DNA of 64,000 bases from the NCBI GenBank assembly GCA_017434525.1, contig JAFRFD010000075.1:1-64000 (forward strand), in the 5' to 3' direction. Source of the stretch: Methanobrevibacter sp. (GTDB lineage: Archaea > Methanobacteriota > Methanobacteria > Methanobacteriales > Methanobacteriaceae). The position numbers were made by a program, and so were the translations under genes. Shown here one piece after another: positions 55,754 through 64,000 of this stretch (positions are counted from its first letter, which is position 1; each line of letters starts with the position of its first letter). Below the pieces are notes generated by a model that searched no databases, had not been told where the DNA came from, and was given only the letters and a program-made list of their open reading frames with translations.

Positions 55754-57211
55754 TCATCTGACCATTGAAAAATTATTCTCTTTTCCTAATTTGGTATTTT
55801 TGATTAATTTTTTTTCTACCAAATCATCTAAATCTCTTCTACTTGTTGTTCTAGAGACATTAAAATGTTTACAATATGAGTTATATGTAAAAACATGATG
55901 TTCATTTATTATTTTTCTCAAAGCTTCAATTTGTCTTTTGTTTAAATCATATTTTTCTAAATTTTTAAAGTTATAATTTTTATTTTCTTTGTTATAAATT
56001 AACTTACCATTAGGTCCGAGGAATCTTACTCCAAAAAAACCATCATTGAAAAATTCAGGTTCTTTTAAACCAGCATCCCTCATTTCATCTCTCATTCGCT
56101 TTATACCAGTGCCTGCATGTTCCATATATTTTGTTCTTCCAAATATGTTGCAGATGTTTTTGTTTCTATGTTTTGGGTTTTCTTCAATTCCTAGTTTTTC
56201 TAAGGTCATCGGATATGGCAGCTCTCCTGGACTGATTATTTCAATTCTATCATCATATATGTAGAAGGTAATGCAGTTTCCGGTAAGTTCATAATTTCTA
56301 TGCGCTAGTGCATTAACAAATCCTTCACGTATAGCTTTTATTGGATATTCAGGAACATCTACTCTTTTCATACCTTCTATAACAGCTCCAAGCTTTGTAT
56401 TTTTCCAGAAAAATTCATCAAATTCTTCCAGTAAAATGAAAAATGAACTTTCTGTCATGAATCTATCGATTATTTCCAATCTTTCGGTTCCATTGAATCG
56501 CACCATTTTAATGTCATGGTCCAAATGGAATTTAGAGATGTCCCTTGCGAAAAATAATGCTCCCGCTGTATTTAAGTTGAAGTTTCCAAGTTCATCAATT
56601 TCCCCTGCGCCGATATATTCTAAAATCTTATCCATATCCCTTAAACCTTTTAATTGCTTTATGGATTTGTCGGTAAAATTTTCAAAAAATAGGTCTAAGG
56701 CTCTAGGGTCCACATCTTCACATGATGAATTTTTAAGCAATCTCACATCAAATATTCCAGGATGCAATCTTTCTTCAATATTTTCAAATATTGCCTTTTT
56801 TACTTCCTCAACAAGTTCCTGTGGATTATTGAACTCTTTATACATGTGTTTTTTTGAAATTCTTTTTAAAAAGTTGTTTGAGCCTTTGTCCCTATTATAT
56901 GCATTCTTAACAAAAATGTAGGCATCAGCTTTTTTAGAAATGTATGTGTCATATTCGTATTCTGTTGCAGAAAATCCATGGCGGTATATCTCTCCGTATT
57001 GTGATCCTATTAGTCCAATGTAGATGTCACAGTGCTCTACCTCATTGATGAATACATTATCTGCAGTCTGTGATTTTGCCGCATCAAATTCAAAAAGATA
57101 TGGTTCCACAAATCTGCCTAAAATCGGATCCTGCAAAATTTCTTGGCGAAGAAGTTTTCGCTCTTCTTTAAATTCTTCAATATTACTGCTTACAAATACT
57201 TTCAATGTCAT
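55754..57211 (-). CDS. DUF4062 - HATPase - winged-helix protein
   Basis: 485 aa from ATG 57211 (MTLKVFVSSNIEEF). Residues 1-140 are DUF4062 (KVFVSSNIEEFKEERKLL, IGLIGSQYGEIY), a TIR-like domain common in defence and signalling proteins. Residues about 180-400 are a HATPase_c_4 / Alba-like-associated ATPase with EGFVNALAHRNY, FYIYDDRIEIISPG and GTGIKRMRDEM. The end is a DeoR-like winged helix (SRTTSRRDLDDLVEKKLI). No partner gene nearby. A stress- or phage-responsive transcription regulator is plausible but unproven. Confidence 0.72.
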   Translation of the reverse strand: MTLKVFVSSNIEEFKEERKLLRQEILQDPILGRFVEPYLFEFDAAKSQTADNVFINEVEHCDIYIGLIGSQYGEIYRHGFSATEYEYDTYISKKADAYIFVKNAYNRDKGSNNFLKRISKKHMYKEFNNPQELVEEVKKAIFENIEERLHPGIFDVRLLKNSSCEDVDPRALDLFFENFTDKSIKQLKGLRDMDKILEYIGAGEIDELGNFNLNTAGALFFARDISKFHLDHDIKMVRFNGTERLEIIDRFMTESSFFILLEEFDEFFWKNTKLGAVIEGMKRVDVPEYPIKAIREGFVNALAHRNYELTGNCITFYIYDDRIEIISPGELPYPMTLEKLGIEENPKHRNKNICNIFGRTKYMEHAGTGIKRMRDEMRDAGLKEPEFFNDGFFGVRFLGPNGKLIYNKENKNYNFKNLEKYDLNKRQIEALRKIINEHHVFTYNSYCKHFNVSRTTSRRDLDDLVEKKLIKNTKLGKENNFSMVR

Positions 57212-57350
57212 GATATCACAAATTAACATTAATTAAAAAGTATTTATTGATTTAATTGCTTATAAACCTTTTTTAATTTATTTTAAGCAGTAATATTGCT
57301 TTAATAGTGGAAAATTGCACTCACTTCGTAAAATTATAGTCAATTTTCAA

Positions 57351-58589
57351 TTAAATGGTATACAAATTACCGTAATTGTAGAGTGTAATGTCATCAGGAA
57401 CCTTATATATTATGTTTTTAGTATCAAAAATAATTGGATTTTCCATCTTTTTACTGATTAACTCATAATCCGGATGTTTGAATTCATTGTGGTCACATAA
57501 AATAAGTATTAAATCAGCGCCATCTATTGCTTCAGAAAAGCTTACCAAATTATCCCTTTCAAGGTGAGGGTCGTGAATTGCAATCTCATAATCGTCATTT
57601 TCAAGTTCGGCAATTATTTCATAGGCGGGACTTTCCCTGTCATCACCGGTATTTCCCTTATAGGAAATGCCTAAAACGGCAATTTTACCGCTTGAAACGA
57701 TTTTTTTAACATATTTGCACACGAATGACGGCATTGAATTGTTTGTATCACGTGCCAGTTTAATTATTTTTGCTGTTTCAGGCGCTTTTGCATAAATAAA
57801 GTAAGGATCAATTGCAAGGCAATGCCCTCCGACACCTGGGCCTGGAGAGTGCAGGTTTACTCTTGGATGTTTATTTGCCATTTTAATTACATCCAATGCG
57901 TTTACACCTATTTCGGCACAGATTTTTGCAAGTTCATTTGCAAGTGCAATGTTTACATCCCTAAATGTATTTTCCATACATTTTGACAGCTCTGCGGTTT
58001 TTGCCTCTGTAAGCATGAGGTATCCTTCGACAAATTGGCCATAAACTTCACTTGCTTTAACACTACATTCTGGTGTAACACCACCGATTATGCGGTCGTT
58101 ATGGACAAGTTCTTCTAATATACGGCCTGGAAGAACCCTTTCAGGGCAATGTGCAAGATACAGGTCTTTACCAATTGTAAAACCGGCCTTTTCAAAAATA
58201 GGTTTAATCACCTCATCGGTTGACATAGGAGCTATTGTTGATTCGATAATTACGGTATTTCCCTTTTCCAGGTATGGAATTATTGTTTCGCATGCTGTAA
58301 TGACATAGCTCAAATCACAACTGTAGTTTTCAATGATGTATGGGGTTGGGACTGTAATGATGAAGGCATCTGCTTTTTCAGGAGTTAGGGAGGCCTTATA
58401 TGTATGTTTTTTCACGGATTTTTTGATAATGTCTGCTATTCCCGGCTCTTCGATATGAATGATTCCCTTATTTAGGTTGTTTATCATCTCTTCGTTGATG
58501 TCTACTCCCACAACTTCACAATGGCTTCTAGAAAATAGAGCGGCTGTCGGAAGTCCAATATATCCTTGACCCATAATACATACTTTCAT
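57351..58589 (-). CDS. wecC: UDP-N-acetyl-D-mannosamine dehydrogenase
   Basis: 412 aa. NAD-binding MGQGYIGLP, then HCPERVLPG, the substrate helix, and the catalytic Cys in PGVGGHCLAIDPYF. Makes UDP-ManNAcA for surface glycans. Opposite strand to the dTDP-rhamnose genes, sharing a 72-nt divergent promoter with rfbD (TAATATATATTAAAT). Confidence 0.9.
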   Translation of the reverse strand: MKVCIMGQGYIGLPTAALFSRSHCEVVGVDINEEMINNLNKGIIHIEEPGIADIIKKSVKKHTYKASLTPEKADAFIITVPTPYIIENYSCDLSYVITACETIIPYLEKGNTVIIESTIAPMSTDEVIKPIFEKAGFTIGKDLYLAHCPERVLPGRILEELVHNDRIIGGVTPECSVKASEVYGQFVEGYLMLTEAKTAELSKCMENTFRDVNIALANELAKICAEIGVNALDVIKMANKHPRVNLHSPGPGVGGHCLAIDPYFIYAKAPETAKIIKLARDTNNSMPSFVCKYVKKIVSSGKIAVLGISYKGNTGDDRESPAYEIIAELENDDYEIAIHDPHLERDNLVSFSEAIDGADLILILCDHNEFKHPDYELISKKMENPIIFDTKNIIYKVPDDITLYNYGNLYTI

Positions 58590-58661
58590 TGTTCCAACTC
58601 CTATTTTAAATATTAAATATAATATATATTAAATCATATTATTTAATTTTTAAGGGATATT

Positions 58662-59501
58662 ATGAAGGTTTTAATTACAGGTTCCAATGGAATGTTGGGC
58701 CATGATTTGGAAAAAGTCTTAAAGGATAAACATGAACTGATATTAACAACATCCAAGACACTGGACATCACTGATAAGGAGAATACAATAGATTTCATTG
58801 TAAAAAATAATCCTGATGTCGTAATCAATTCGGCCGCCTACACTGATGTTGACGGCTGTGAAACCAATCAGGATTTGGCTTATGCAGTCAATGGAGAAGG
58901 TGTAAGGAATTTGGCATTAGCATGCAATGAAGTTGATTGCCCTCTTGTTCATGTAAGTACAGATTATGTCTTTGATGGGACTGCAAGAGACCCAATCGAA
59001 GAGGATGGAGAAATAGGGCCTATCAGCATTTATGGTAAAAGTAAACTTAAAGGGGAGGAAGCTATTCTAGAAATATTGGACAAATACTTTATTTTAAGGA
59101 CTGCTTGGCTATACGGAATCAACGGTAAAAATTTCCCTAAAACAATGCTTGAATTAGCTAAAGACCATTCTGAAATTACAGTTGTTTATGATGAGGTGGG
59201 AACACCTACCTATACTCCTGATTTGGCATATGGAATATCACAGATAATTGAAACTGATTTCTATGGAATTTATCATTTGACAAACTCCGGACAATGTTCA
59301 TGGTGTGAGTTTGCAAGGTATATCTTTGAGATTGCCGATAAAGATGTTAAGGTTATACCAGTAACGGCTTCTGAATTTTCAAGACCTGCACCGAGACCAA
59401 GTTATTCAGTCTTGAAAAATAAAAAATGGATAGAAAATGGATTTGAACCTTTAAGAAGTTATAAGGAAGCCATTAAAGAATATATAGAGTTGATTAAATG
59501 A
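58662..59501 (+). CDS. rfbD: dTDP-4-dehydrorhamnose reductase
   Basis: 279 aa. Rossmann GSNGMLGHD, VSTDYVFDG and the catalytic YGKSKLKGE. Reduces the 4-keto sugar to dTDP-L-rhamnose with NAD(P)H. AAGGGATATTATG start. It runs into the barnase gene through an ATGA overlap; rfbA, rfbC and rfbB are about 1.6 kb downstream. Confidence 0.93.
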   Translation: MKVLITGSNGMLGHDLEKVLKDKHELILTTSKTLDITDKENTIDFIVKNNPDVVINSAAYTDVDGCETNQDLAYAVNGEGVRNLALACNEVDCPLVHVSTDYVFDGTARDPIEEDGEIGPISIYGKSKLKGEEAILEILDKYFILRTAWLYGINGKNFPKTMLELAKDHSEITVVYDEVGTPTYTPDLAYGISQIIETDFYGIYHLTNSGQCSWCEFARYIFEIADKDVKVIPVTASEFSRPAPRPSYSVLKNKKWIENGFEPLRSYKEAIKEYIELIK

Positions 59502-59947
59502 ATAAAAAACTAGTATTTGTCCTTGCACTTGCTATTGCATTGTTTGCTATCGGTAGTGTTAGTGCAGGTTTCTTTGATTTTTTAAAATTTGGAGATGATT
59601 CATCTTCAGTCAATGTTAGTGAAGATGGCCAATACTGCACGGTTAATGAAGTGGCGGCTTACATTAAGCAATATCACAAACTTCCAAGCAATTACATTAC
59701 CAAAAAGCAGGCACAGGCTCTTGGGTGGCATGGAGGACCCCTTAAAAATTATGCTCCTGGAAAAAGCATAGGTGGAGACACATTCACCAATCGCCAGCAT
59801 GTACTTCCGGATTCCGATTCAAAATACATAGAATGCGACATCAATGCTAATGGAACCGCACGCGGAGCCGAAAGGATAGTCTATAATACTGGAAACTTTA
59901 AGGTTTACTATACTCCAGATCACTATAATACATTTGAAGAGGTTTAA
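59498..59947 (+). CDS. Secreted barnase-like ribonuclease
   Basis: 149 aa. Signal peptide 1-23 (basic MNKK, hydrophobic core, VSA cleavage). Mature domain aligns with barnase: VAAYIKQYHKLPSNYITKKQ, APGKSIGGD, IECDIN, and YTPDHYNTF. Catalytic Glu112, Arg122/Arg126 and His142 correspond to barnase Glu73, Arg83/Arg87 and His102. Barnase cuts RNA, mainly after G. Start ATGA overlaps rfbD stop. It is followed after 2 nt by its inhibitor gene. Confidence 0.93.
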   Translation: MNKKLVFVLALAIALFAIGSVSAGFFDFLKFGDDSSSVNVSEDGQYCTVNEVAAYIKQYHKLPSNYITKKQAQALGWHGGPLKNYAPGKSIGGDTFTNRQHVLPDSDSKYIECDINANGTARGAERIVYNTGNFKVYYTPDHYNTFEEV

Positions 59948-59949
59948 AA

Positions 59950-60180
59950 ATGCAATTGGATGGAAATTTGATTAGGCAGAGAGGACATGATTATTTGGCC
60001 GAAGCTCTGAATCTGCCGGATTATTACGGTAAAAACTTGGATGCATTATATGATTGCCTTACTGAAATCAGCTGTGAAATTGAATTGATTAATGCAAGTG
60101 TTGTTGATAAGGATATCATTGATACATTTAAGGATGCATCCAGTGAAAATGAGCTTTTGAAATTAACAATGTTTCCTTAG
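59950..60180 (+). CDS. Barstar-like ribonuclease inhibitor
   Basis: 76 aa, shorter than the 90 aa of Bacillus barstar. The inhibitor helix reads YYGKNLDALYDCL, with Asp31 and Asp35 equal to barstar Asp35 and Asp39 that plug the barnase active site; Trp38 is Tyr here. No signal peptide, so it protects the cytoplasm. GAGG is 8 nt upstream. Confidence 0.9.
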   Translation: MQLDGNLIRQRGHDYLAEALNLPDYYGKNLDALYDCLTEISCEIELINASVVDKDIIDTFKDASSENELLKLTMFP

Positions 60181-60374
60181 TTCATTAAATTTCATTAACC
60201 AATAAGAAATCCAACATGTTCTATCAGTTATTATTCTGCTTTTTTTTAAAATGGATATTATTGGATTAATTTTCATTATTTTTTCTAGTTTATCATTTTC
60301 CAAAGATTAATATATTATTATAAAAATATACTAGTATACAAATATACAATGAATTTTTTTGGAAGTGATTTTTA
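60181..60374. other. Spacer with vapB promoter
   Basis: AT-rich, no gene seen; TATAAAAATATA (about 60316) lies in a suitable position for vapBC. GGAAGTG precedes the next ATG. Confidence 0.45.
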
Positions 60375-60653
60375 ATGGCAACAACAATTAGGATAAATGA
60401 GGATATTAAACAATTGTTGAAATTGAAAAGTGCTGAAACAGGAATTACACAATTGGATTTGGCAAACAAGTACATTTTAAAAGGTCTTAAAGAGGATGAC
60501 ACTCCAACTAATGTAATGAGCATTAGTGATATTGAGGCAATGTTGTCTTTCGATAAACCTGAGGGAGATAAAAACTTGGAAAAATTGGATGGGGTATCAC
60601 ACTCAGAAGTACCAACCAACAGTGTAGAATTAAAAAAAAGTAGTTACAGATAA
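60375..60653 (+). CDS. vapB: VapB-like antitoxin
   Basis: 92 aa. TTIRINEDIKQLLKLKSAETG is a ribbon-helix-helix start; the tail is flexible and acidic, as antitoxins use to wrap a PIN toxin. It ends 2 nt before a VapC frame. Operon autoregulation is inferred. Confidence 0.75.
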   Translation: MATTIRINEDIKQLLKLKSAETGITQLDLANKYILKGLKEDDTPTNVMSISDIEAMLSFDKPEGDKNLEKLDGVSHSEVPTNSVELKKSSYR

Positions 60654-60655
60654 GA

Positions 60656-61046
60656 ATGATATTTTTAGACAGTACATACCTGATTGGATTGATGATTGAT
60701 AATGATGATTATCACGAACAAGCACATCAAATAAGACCCATCATCGACAAAGAAAGAAAATTAATAAACAACACGGTACTTGTGGAAGTACTCAACAGCT
60801 TAAAAAAGAACAATCATAAAATCGAACTGGATGAAATATTGGATACTTTACTAATTGGATAAAGTTGTTTTTCTTACAGATAAAGATTATAATGAAAGTT
60901 TAAACTTATTTAAGTTTTATAATTTGAGTGTTAATTATTCTGATTGTACTATTTTAAAAACAATGATGGATAATAATGTTTCTGTTGTTGTGTCGTTCGA
61001 TTCCGACTTCGATAAAATCAATGGAATAAGAAGAATCTATTTATAA
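60656..61046 (+). pseudogene. vapC: VapC-like PIN toxin, frameshifted
   Basis: The first frame (60656-60862) gives FLDSTYLIGL and LVEVLNSLKK; the second (60855-61046, +1 frame) gives NYSDCTILKTM and VSFDSDFDKI. Together they make one full PIN domain with its acidic residues, split at about 60855-60862. A one-nucleotide error, mutation or programmed shift is possible. As is, neither half should cut RNA. Confidence 0.75.
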
Positions 61047-61142
61047 AAATAGTATTTCTATATAGTTTCAAATATGCCGCATTGTTATTTCATAGTTATT
61101 TTAATTAACAATGAAAAATAAAATTCTATTTTAGTGATTGTT

Positions 61143-62009
61143 ATGAAAGGTATAGTACTTGCAGGTGGTTCTGGAACTCGTCTGTATCCAATTACAAAAG
61201 CGGTTTCAAAGCAGTTATTGCCTTTATATGATAAGCCAATGATTTATTATCCTATATCTGTTTTAATGCTTGCAGGAATCAAGGATATTTTAATTATATC
61301 CACTCCCCGTGACTTGCCTATGTATAAGGAGCTTTTGGGTGATGGAAGTAGTTTGGGAATTGAATTTTCATATGAAGTTCAGGAAAATCCCAACGGCCTT
61401 GCTGAAGCGTTTATTATAGGTGAGGATTTCATAGGTGATGATAACGTTGCTTTGATTTTAGGAGATAACATTTTCCATGGTCACAGGTTTACAGAAATCC
61501 TTGAAAGGTCAAAAGACCTGAAGGAAGGCGCTGTAATATTTGGATATTACACCAACAACCCTGAAGCATTTGGAGTTGTTGAGTTCGACAGCGACTGGAA
61601 TGTTTTATCAGTGGAGGAAAAGCCGGAAAAACCTAAGTCAAATTATATTGTACCTGGTCTTTATTTTTATGATAATGATGTGATTGAGATAGCCAAAAAC
61701 GTAAAGCCTTCAGACAGGGGTGAGGTTGAAATTACATCAGTAAATGAGGAGTATCTGAAACGTGGAAAGCTTAAGGTTGAACTCTTGGGAAGGGGTATGG
61801 CCTGGCTTGATACCGGTACTCATGAAGGGCTTTTGGAGGCTTCAAACTTCATCGAAACCATTCAGAAAAGGCAAGGGCTATATATAGCGTGTCTTGAAGA
61901 GATTGCATACCTTAAAGGATATATTGATGATGAAGTTTTGCTGAAGACAGCTCAGGAACTTGAAAAAACTGATTATGGGCAATACTTATTTAATTTAGTT
62001 AAAAAGTGA
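61143..62009 (+). CDS. rfbA: Glucose-1-phosphate thymidylyltransferase
   Basis: 288 aa from ATG 61143 ([16 protein letters not shown]), with AGTGAT upstream. [19 protein letters not shown] and LGDNIFHG are the nucleotide- and sugar-binding segments. Makes dTDP-glucose. Confidence 0.95.
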   Translation: MKGIVLAGGSGTRLYPITKAVSKQLLPLYDKPMIYYPISVLMLAGIKDILIISTPRDLPMYKELLGDGSSLGIEFSYEVQENPNGLAEAFIIGEDFIGDDNVALILGDNIFHGHRFTEILERSKDLKEGAVIFGYYTNNPEAFGVVEFDSDWNVLSVEEKPEKPKSNYIVPGLYFYDNDVIEIAKNVKPSDRGEVEITSVNEEYLKRGKLKVELLGRGMAWLDTGTHEGLLEASNFIETIQKRQGLYIACLEEIAYLKGYIDDEVLLKTAQELEKTDYGQYLFNLVKK

Positions 62010-62013
62010 TCTT

Positions 62014-62574
62014 ATGGGAAAATTTAAATTTACTAATTTAGATATTGAAGGGATGTTCATAGTTGAACCCACTGTTTTTGAAGACAATAGAGGATATTTC
62101 ATGGAATCTTACAATGAAAATGACTTTAAAGAGGCAGGACATGATTTAACTTTTGTTCAGGATAACCAATCAAAGTCATCAAAAGGTGTTTTAAGAGGCC
62201 TTCACTTGCAAGTTAATTATCCTCAAGGCAAACTCGTACGTGTCATTAAAGGGGAAGTGTTCGATGTTGGTGTGGATTTAAGAGCTGATTCCCCTACTTA
62301 CGGGAAATGGGCCGGCGCCATCTTATCCGAAGAAAATAAAAAGCAACTGTATATTCCTCCAAAGTTTGCGCACGGTTTTGTGGTCTTGTCTGATGAGGCA
62401 GAATTCCAGTACAAATGCACAGAATTTTATCACGGCGAAGATGAAAGCGGCATAATGTGGAACGATGAAGATATTGGAATTGACTGGCCGATTGACGGAA
62501 TTGAGGAGATTATTTTATCAGATAAGGACAAGAAATGGAAGAGCCTAAAGGAATCTCAAATTAAATATGAGTGA
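62014..62574 (+). CDS. rfbC: dTDP-4-dehydrorhamnose 3,5-epimerase
   Basis: 186 aa. VQDNQSKSSKGVLRGLHLQ with the catalytic His, and PPKFAHGFVVLSD. Starts five nt after rfbA. Confidence 0.95.
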   Translation: MGKFKFTNLDIEGMFIVEPTVFEDNRGYFMESYNENDFKEAGHDLTFVQDNQSKSSKGVLRGLHLQVNYPQGKLVRVIKGEVFDVGVDLRADSPTYGKWAGAILSEENKKQLYIPPKFAHGFVVLSDEAEFQYKCTEFYHGEDESGIMWNDEDIGIDWPIDGIEEIILSDKDKKWKSLKESQIKYE

Positions 62575-62578
62575 TAAC

Positions 62579-63586
62579 ATGACTAAGATACTTGTTACAG
62601 GTGGAGCAGGATTTATAGGAAGCAATTTTGTCAGATATATGGTTAATAAATATTCTGAATATGAAATAATTAACCTTGATGCGCTGACTTACTGCGGAAA
62701 CCTTGAAAACTTAAAGGATATTGAAAATAAGGACAATTATTCATTTGTTAAAGGCGACATTAGGGACAAAACAGTCGTTGATGAGTTGGTTAGGCAGTGT
62801 GATTATGTGATTAACTTTGCTGCTGAAAGTCATGTTGACAGAAGCATAGAAGATCCGGAGATTTTCATCAAATCAAACGTTTTGGGAACACAGATTCTTT
62901 TGAATGCAGCCAAGGAATTCGGAGTTGAAAAATACATTCAGATATCAACCGATGAGGTTTATGGAACACTTGGAAAGACAGGATACTTTACAGAAACCAC
63001 TCCCTTACAGCCTAACAGTCCGTATTCAGCTTCAAAAGCTGGTGGAGATTTAATTACTAGAGCATATGGAGAGACCTTTGGCTTGCCGATTAACATTACA
63101 CGCTGTTCCAACAATTATGGACCATATCAGTTTCCAGAAAAGCTAATTCCATTGATGATTTCAAATGTTTTGGAAGATAAGAAATTGCCTGTTTACGGGG
63201 ACGGTAAAAACATCCGTGACTGGCTGCATGTTTTAGACCACTGCAGAGCAATCGATTTGGTTATGCATGAAGGTAAATTAGGTGAAGTATATAACATCGG
63301 CGGAAACAACGAAAAAGAAAATATTTACATTGTAAAATTGATATTGGAAGAATTAGGTAAAGATGAATCATTAATAGAATTTGTAACTGATAGGTTAGGC
63401 CATGACAGACGTTATGCAATTGATTCAACAAAAATCCAAAATGATTTGGGATGGTCTCCTTCCTATACTTTTGAAAAAGGCATTAAGGAAACTATTCAAT
63501 GGTATTTGGACAATCAGGATTGGACTAATCAGGTTAAAAGTGGCGATTATCAGAAATATTATGAAAAGATGTATGGAAATAGATAA
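62579..63586 (+). CDS. rfbB: dTDP-glucose 4,6-dehydratase
   Basis: About 335 aa from ATG 62579 (MTKILVTGGAGFIGSN), preceded by GTGATAAC; ATG 62567 is the alternative and overlaps rfbC. DALTYCGNLENL, AAESHVDRSI, and YSASKAGGD with the catalytic Tyr and Lys. Completes the four-gene dTDP-rhamnose set with rfbA, rfbC and rfbD. Confidence 0.94.
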   Translation: MTKILVTGGAGFIGSNFVRYMVNKYSEYEIINLDALTYCGNLENLKDIENKDNYSFVKGDIRDKTVVDELVRQCDYVINFAAESHVDRSIEDPEIFIKSNVLGTQILLNAAKEFGVEKYIQISTDEVYGTLGKTGYFTETTPLQPNSPYSASKAGGDLITRAYGETFGLPINITRCSNNYGPYQFPEKLIPLMISNVLEDKKLPVYGDGKNIRDWLHVLDHCRAIDLVMHEGKLGEVYNIGGNNEKENIYIVKLILEELGKDESLIEFVTDRLGHDRRYAIDSTKIQNDLGWSPSYTFEKGIKETIQWYLDNQDWTNQVKSGDYQKYYEKMYGNR

Positions 63587-63589
63587 GTT

Positions 63590-63610
63590 TTACACTTGAA
63601 ACATACCTCT
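63590..63610 (+). repeat. Isolated full-length ORB-like element
   Basis: TTACACTTGAAA (63590-63601) followed by ACCTCT (63605-63610), directly after the rfbB stop. Same pattern as the element at 16428 and the origin ORBs. Confidence 0.5.
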
Positions 63611-63786
63611 TTTTTCTATTATTTTATTATTTATTTTTAACTTTTTTCACTTTTTGTTTAAAAATTTTAGATTAAATTATCATATTCATTATATTTTTAT
63701 TCATATTTTAGTTTCTATTTTTTTAGGTATTAAGGATAGTTTTATATATTATTATTCTTTAATATTCATTATTGTAAGGTTTGTTT

Positions 63787-63808
63787 TTCGGAAAAAATTA
63801 TTTCCGAA
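63787..63808. promoter_or_regulatory. Inverted repeat before the last gene
   Basis: TTCGGAAA (63787-63794) and TTTCCGAA (63801-63808), 22 nt before the ATG; possible operator. Confidence 0.4.
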
Positions 63809-63829
63809 TTTTGGGGAAATGGTGATTTT

Positions 63830-64000
63830 ATGTTGGAGCAATATTTACCTTTTATCGGTTTAATTGTTTTTGGCAATATTGAAAACTTGGTTTTATCTTC
63901 TCAAGGGGTTGTAGCAGGTGTAAATCCAGTAAAACTCGGTATTGTAAGTATTTTATGTGTTTCCATGTGGCTGATTGTTGGAACATTTGGAACCCAACTT
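63830..64000 (+). CDS. Membrane protein, 3'-truncated by window edge
   Basis: 57 codons to the edge: a first hydrophobic segment (LPFIGLIVFGNIENLVL) and a second (LGIVSILCVSMWLIVGTFG). GGTGAT three nt before the ATG makes a strong start. Family not recognised. Confidence 0.65.
   Translation, partial: MLEQYLPFIGLIVFGNIENLVLSSQGVVAGVNPVKLGIVSILCVSMWLIVGTFGTQL

Noticed and set aside
56436..56921. Plus-strand 161-codon ORF
   Set aside because: Antisense to the DUF4062 gene, low-complexity Ser/Leu composition typical of shadows.

Overview
The window is archaeal and most likely comes from a Methanobrevibacter-like member of the Methanobacteriales. Evidence: it is very AT-rich; it encodes an HMf-type histone, Alba, Orc1/Cdc6 and the small subunit of archaeal DNA polymerase D; it carries a thiol:fumarate reductase subunit, a methanogenesis marker 11 protein, CfbA/CbiX chelatases and CTP-dependent riboflavin kinase; and it opens with a giant beta-helix/DUF11 adhesin-like protein of the kind abundant in gut Methanobrevibacter. 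Ribosome-binding sites are often GGTGAT- or GAGG-like just before ATG, GTG or TTG. No tRNA, rRNA or CRISPR array was seen. || Layout. 1-5.1 kb: 3'-truncated adhesin on the minus strand and a 1 kb AT-rich gap with two tandem hairpins. 5.1-8.2 kb: a radical SAM/HhH protein, then a ParA gene followed by a ParB-like N-terminal-motif protein, with a dense AAGTTA/TAACTT repeat field upstream of parA. 8.2-18.4 kb: trpB2 and a DUF1786 gene diverging from a short region with four TrpY-type TGTACA boxes; PHP protein, Alba, leuA, a TIM-barrel protein, a HAD protein, gatA and a domain-permuted CobB/CobQ-like protein. 18.4-21.6 kb: ribB preceded by a textbook FMN riboswitch, a truncated gene remnant, a complete IscB RNA-guided-nuclease locus with an upstream omega-RNA-like region, and ribK. 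|| 21.8-29.4 kb: tfrA, a DadD-type deaminase, histone, hisG, pyrB, orc1/cdc6 and a probable replication origin with inverted ORB repeats around an AT-rich core. 29.4-44.9 kb: cobalamin genes (cbiB, cbiG, cbiH), PolD small subunit, fucA, an unlisted ribbon-helix-helix gene, a PhoU/TrkA-C plus SLC41-type transporter pair, two pilin-like proteins, two neighbouring CbiX/CfbA chelatases with histidine-rich loops, thiL and AmrS. 44.9-57.2 kb: a homoaconitase/isopropylmalate-isomerase-type operon leading to ribH and marker 11, a membrane glycosyltransferase, Tex, tandem PurE, a UbiD-family decarboxylase and a DUF4062-HATPase-HTH protein. 57.3-64 kb: cell-surface sugar genes (wecC, rfbD, rfbA, rfbC, rfbB) interrupted by a secreted barnase homologue with its barstar inhibitor and a VapBC pair whose toxin gene is frameshifted. 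|| The most striking items are the IscB/omega-RNA locus lying between two flavin genes, the FMN riboswitch with a 7-nt sequence in its leader able to compete with the aptamer, the secreted barnase-barstar operon in an archaeon, and the ParA locus with its ParB-like partner and a candidate centromere whose 18-bp palindrome recurs about 6 kb away.
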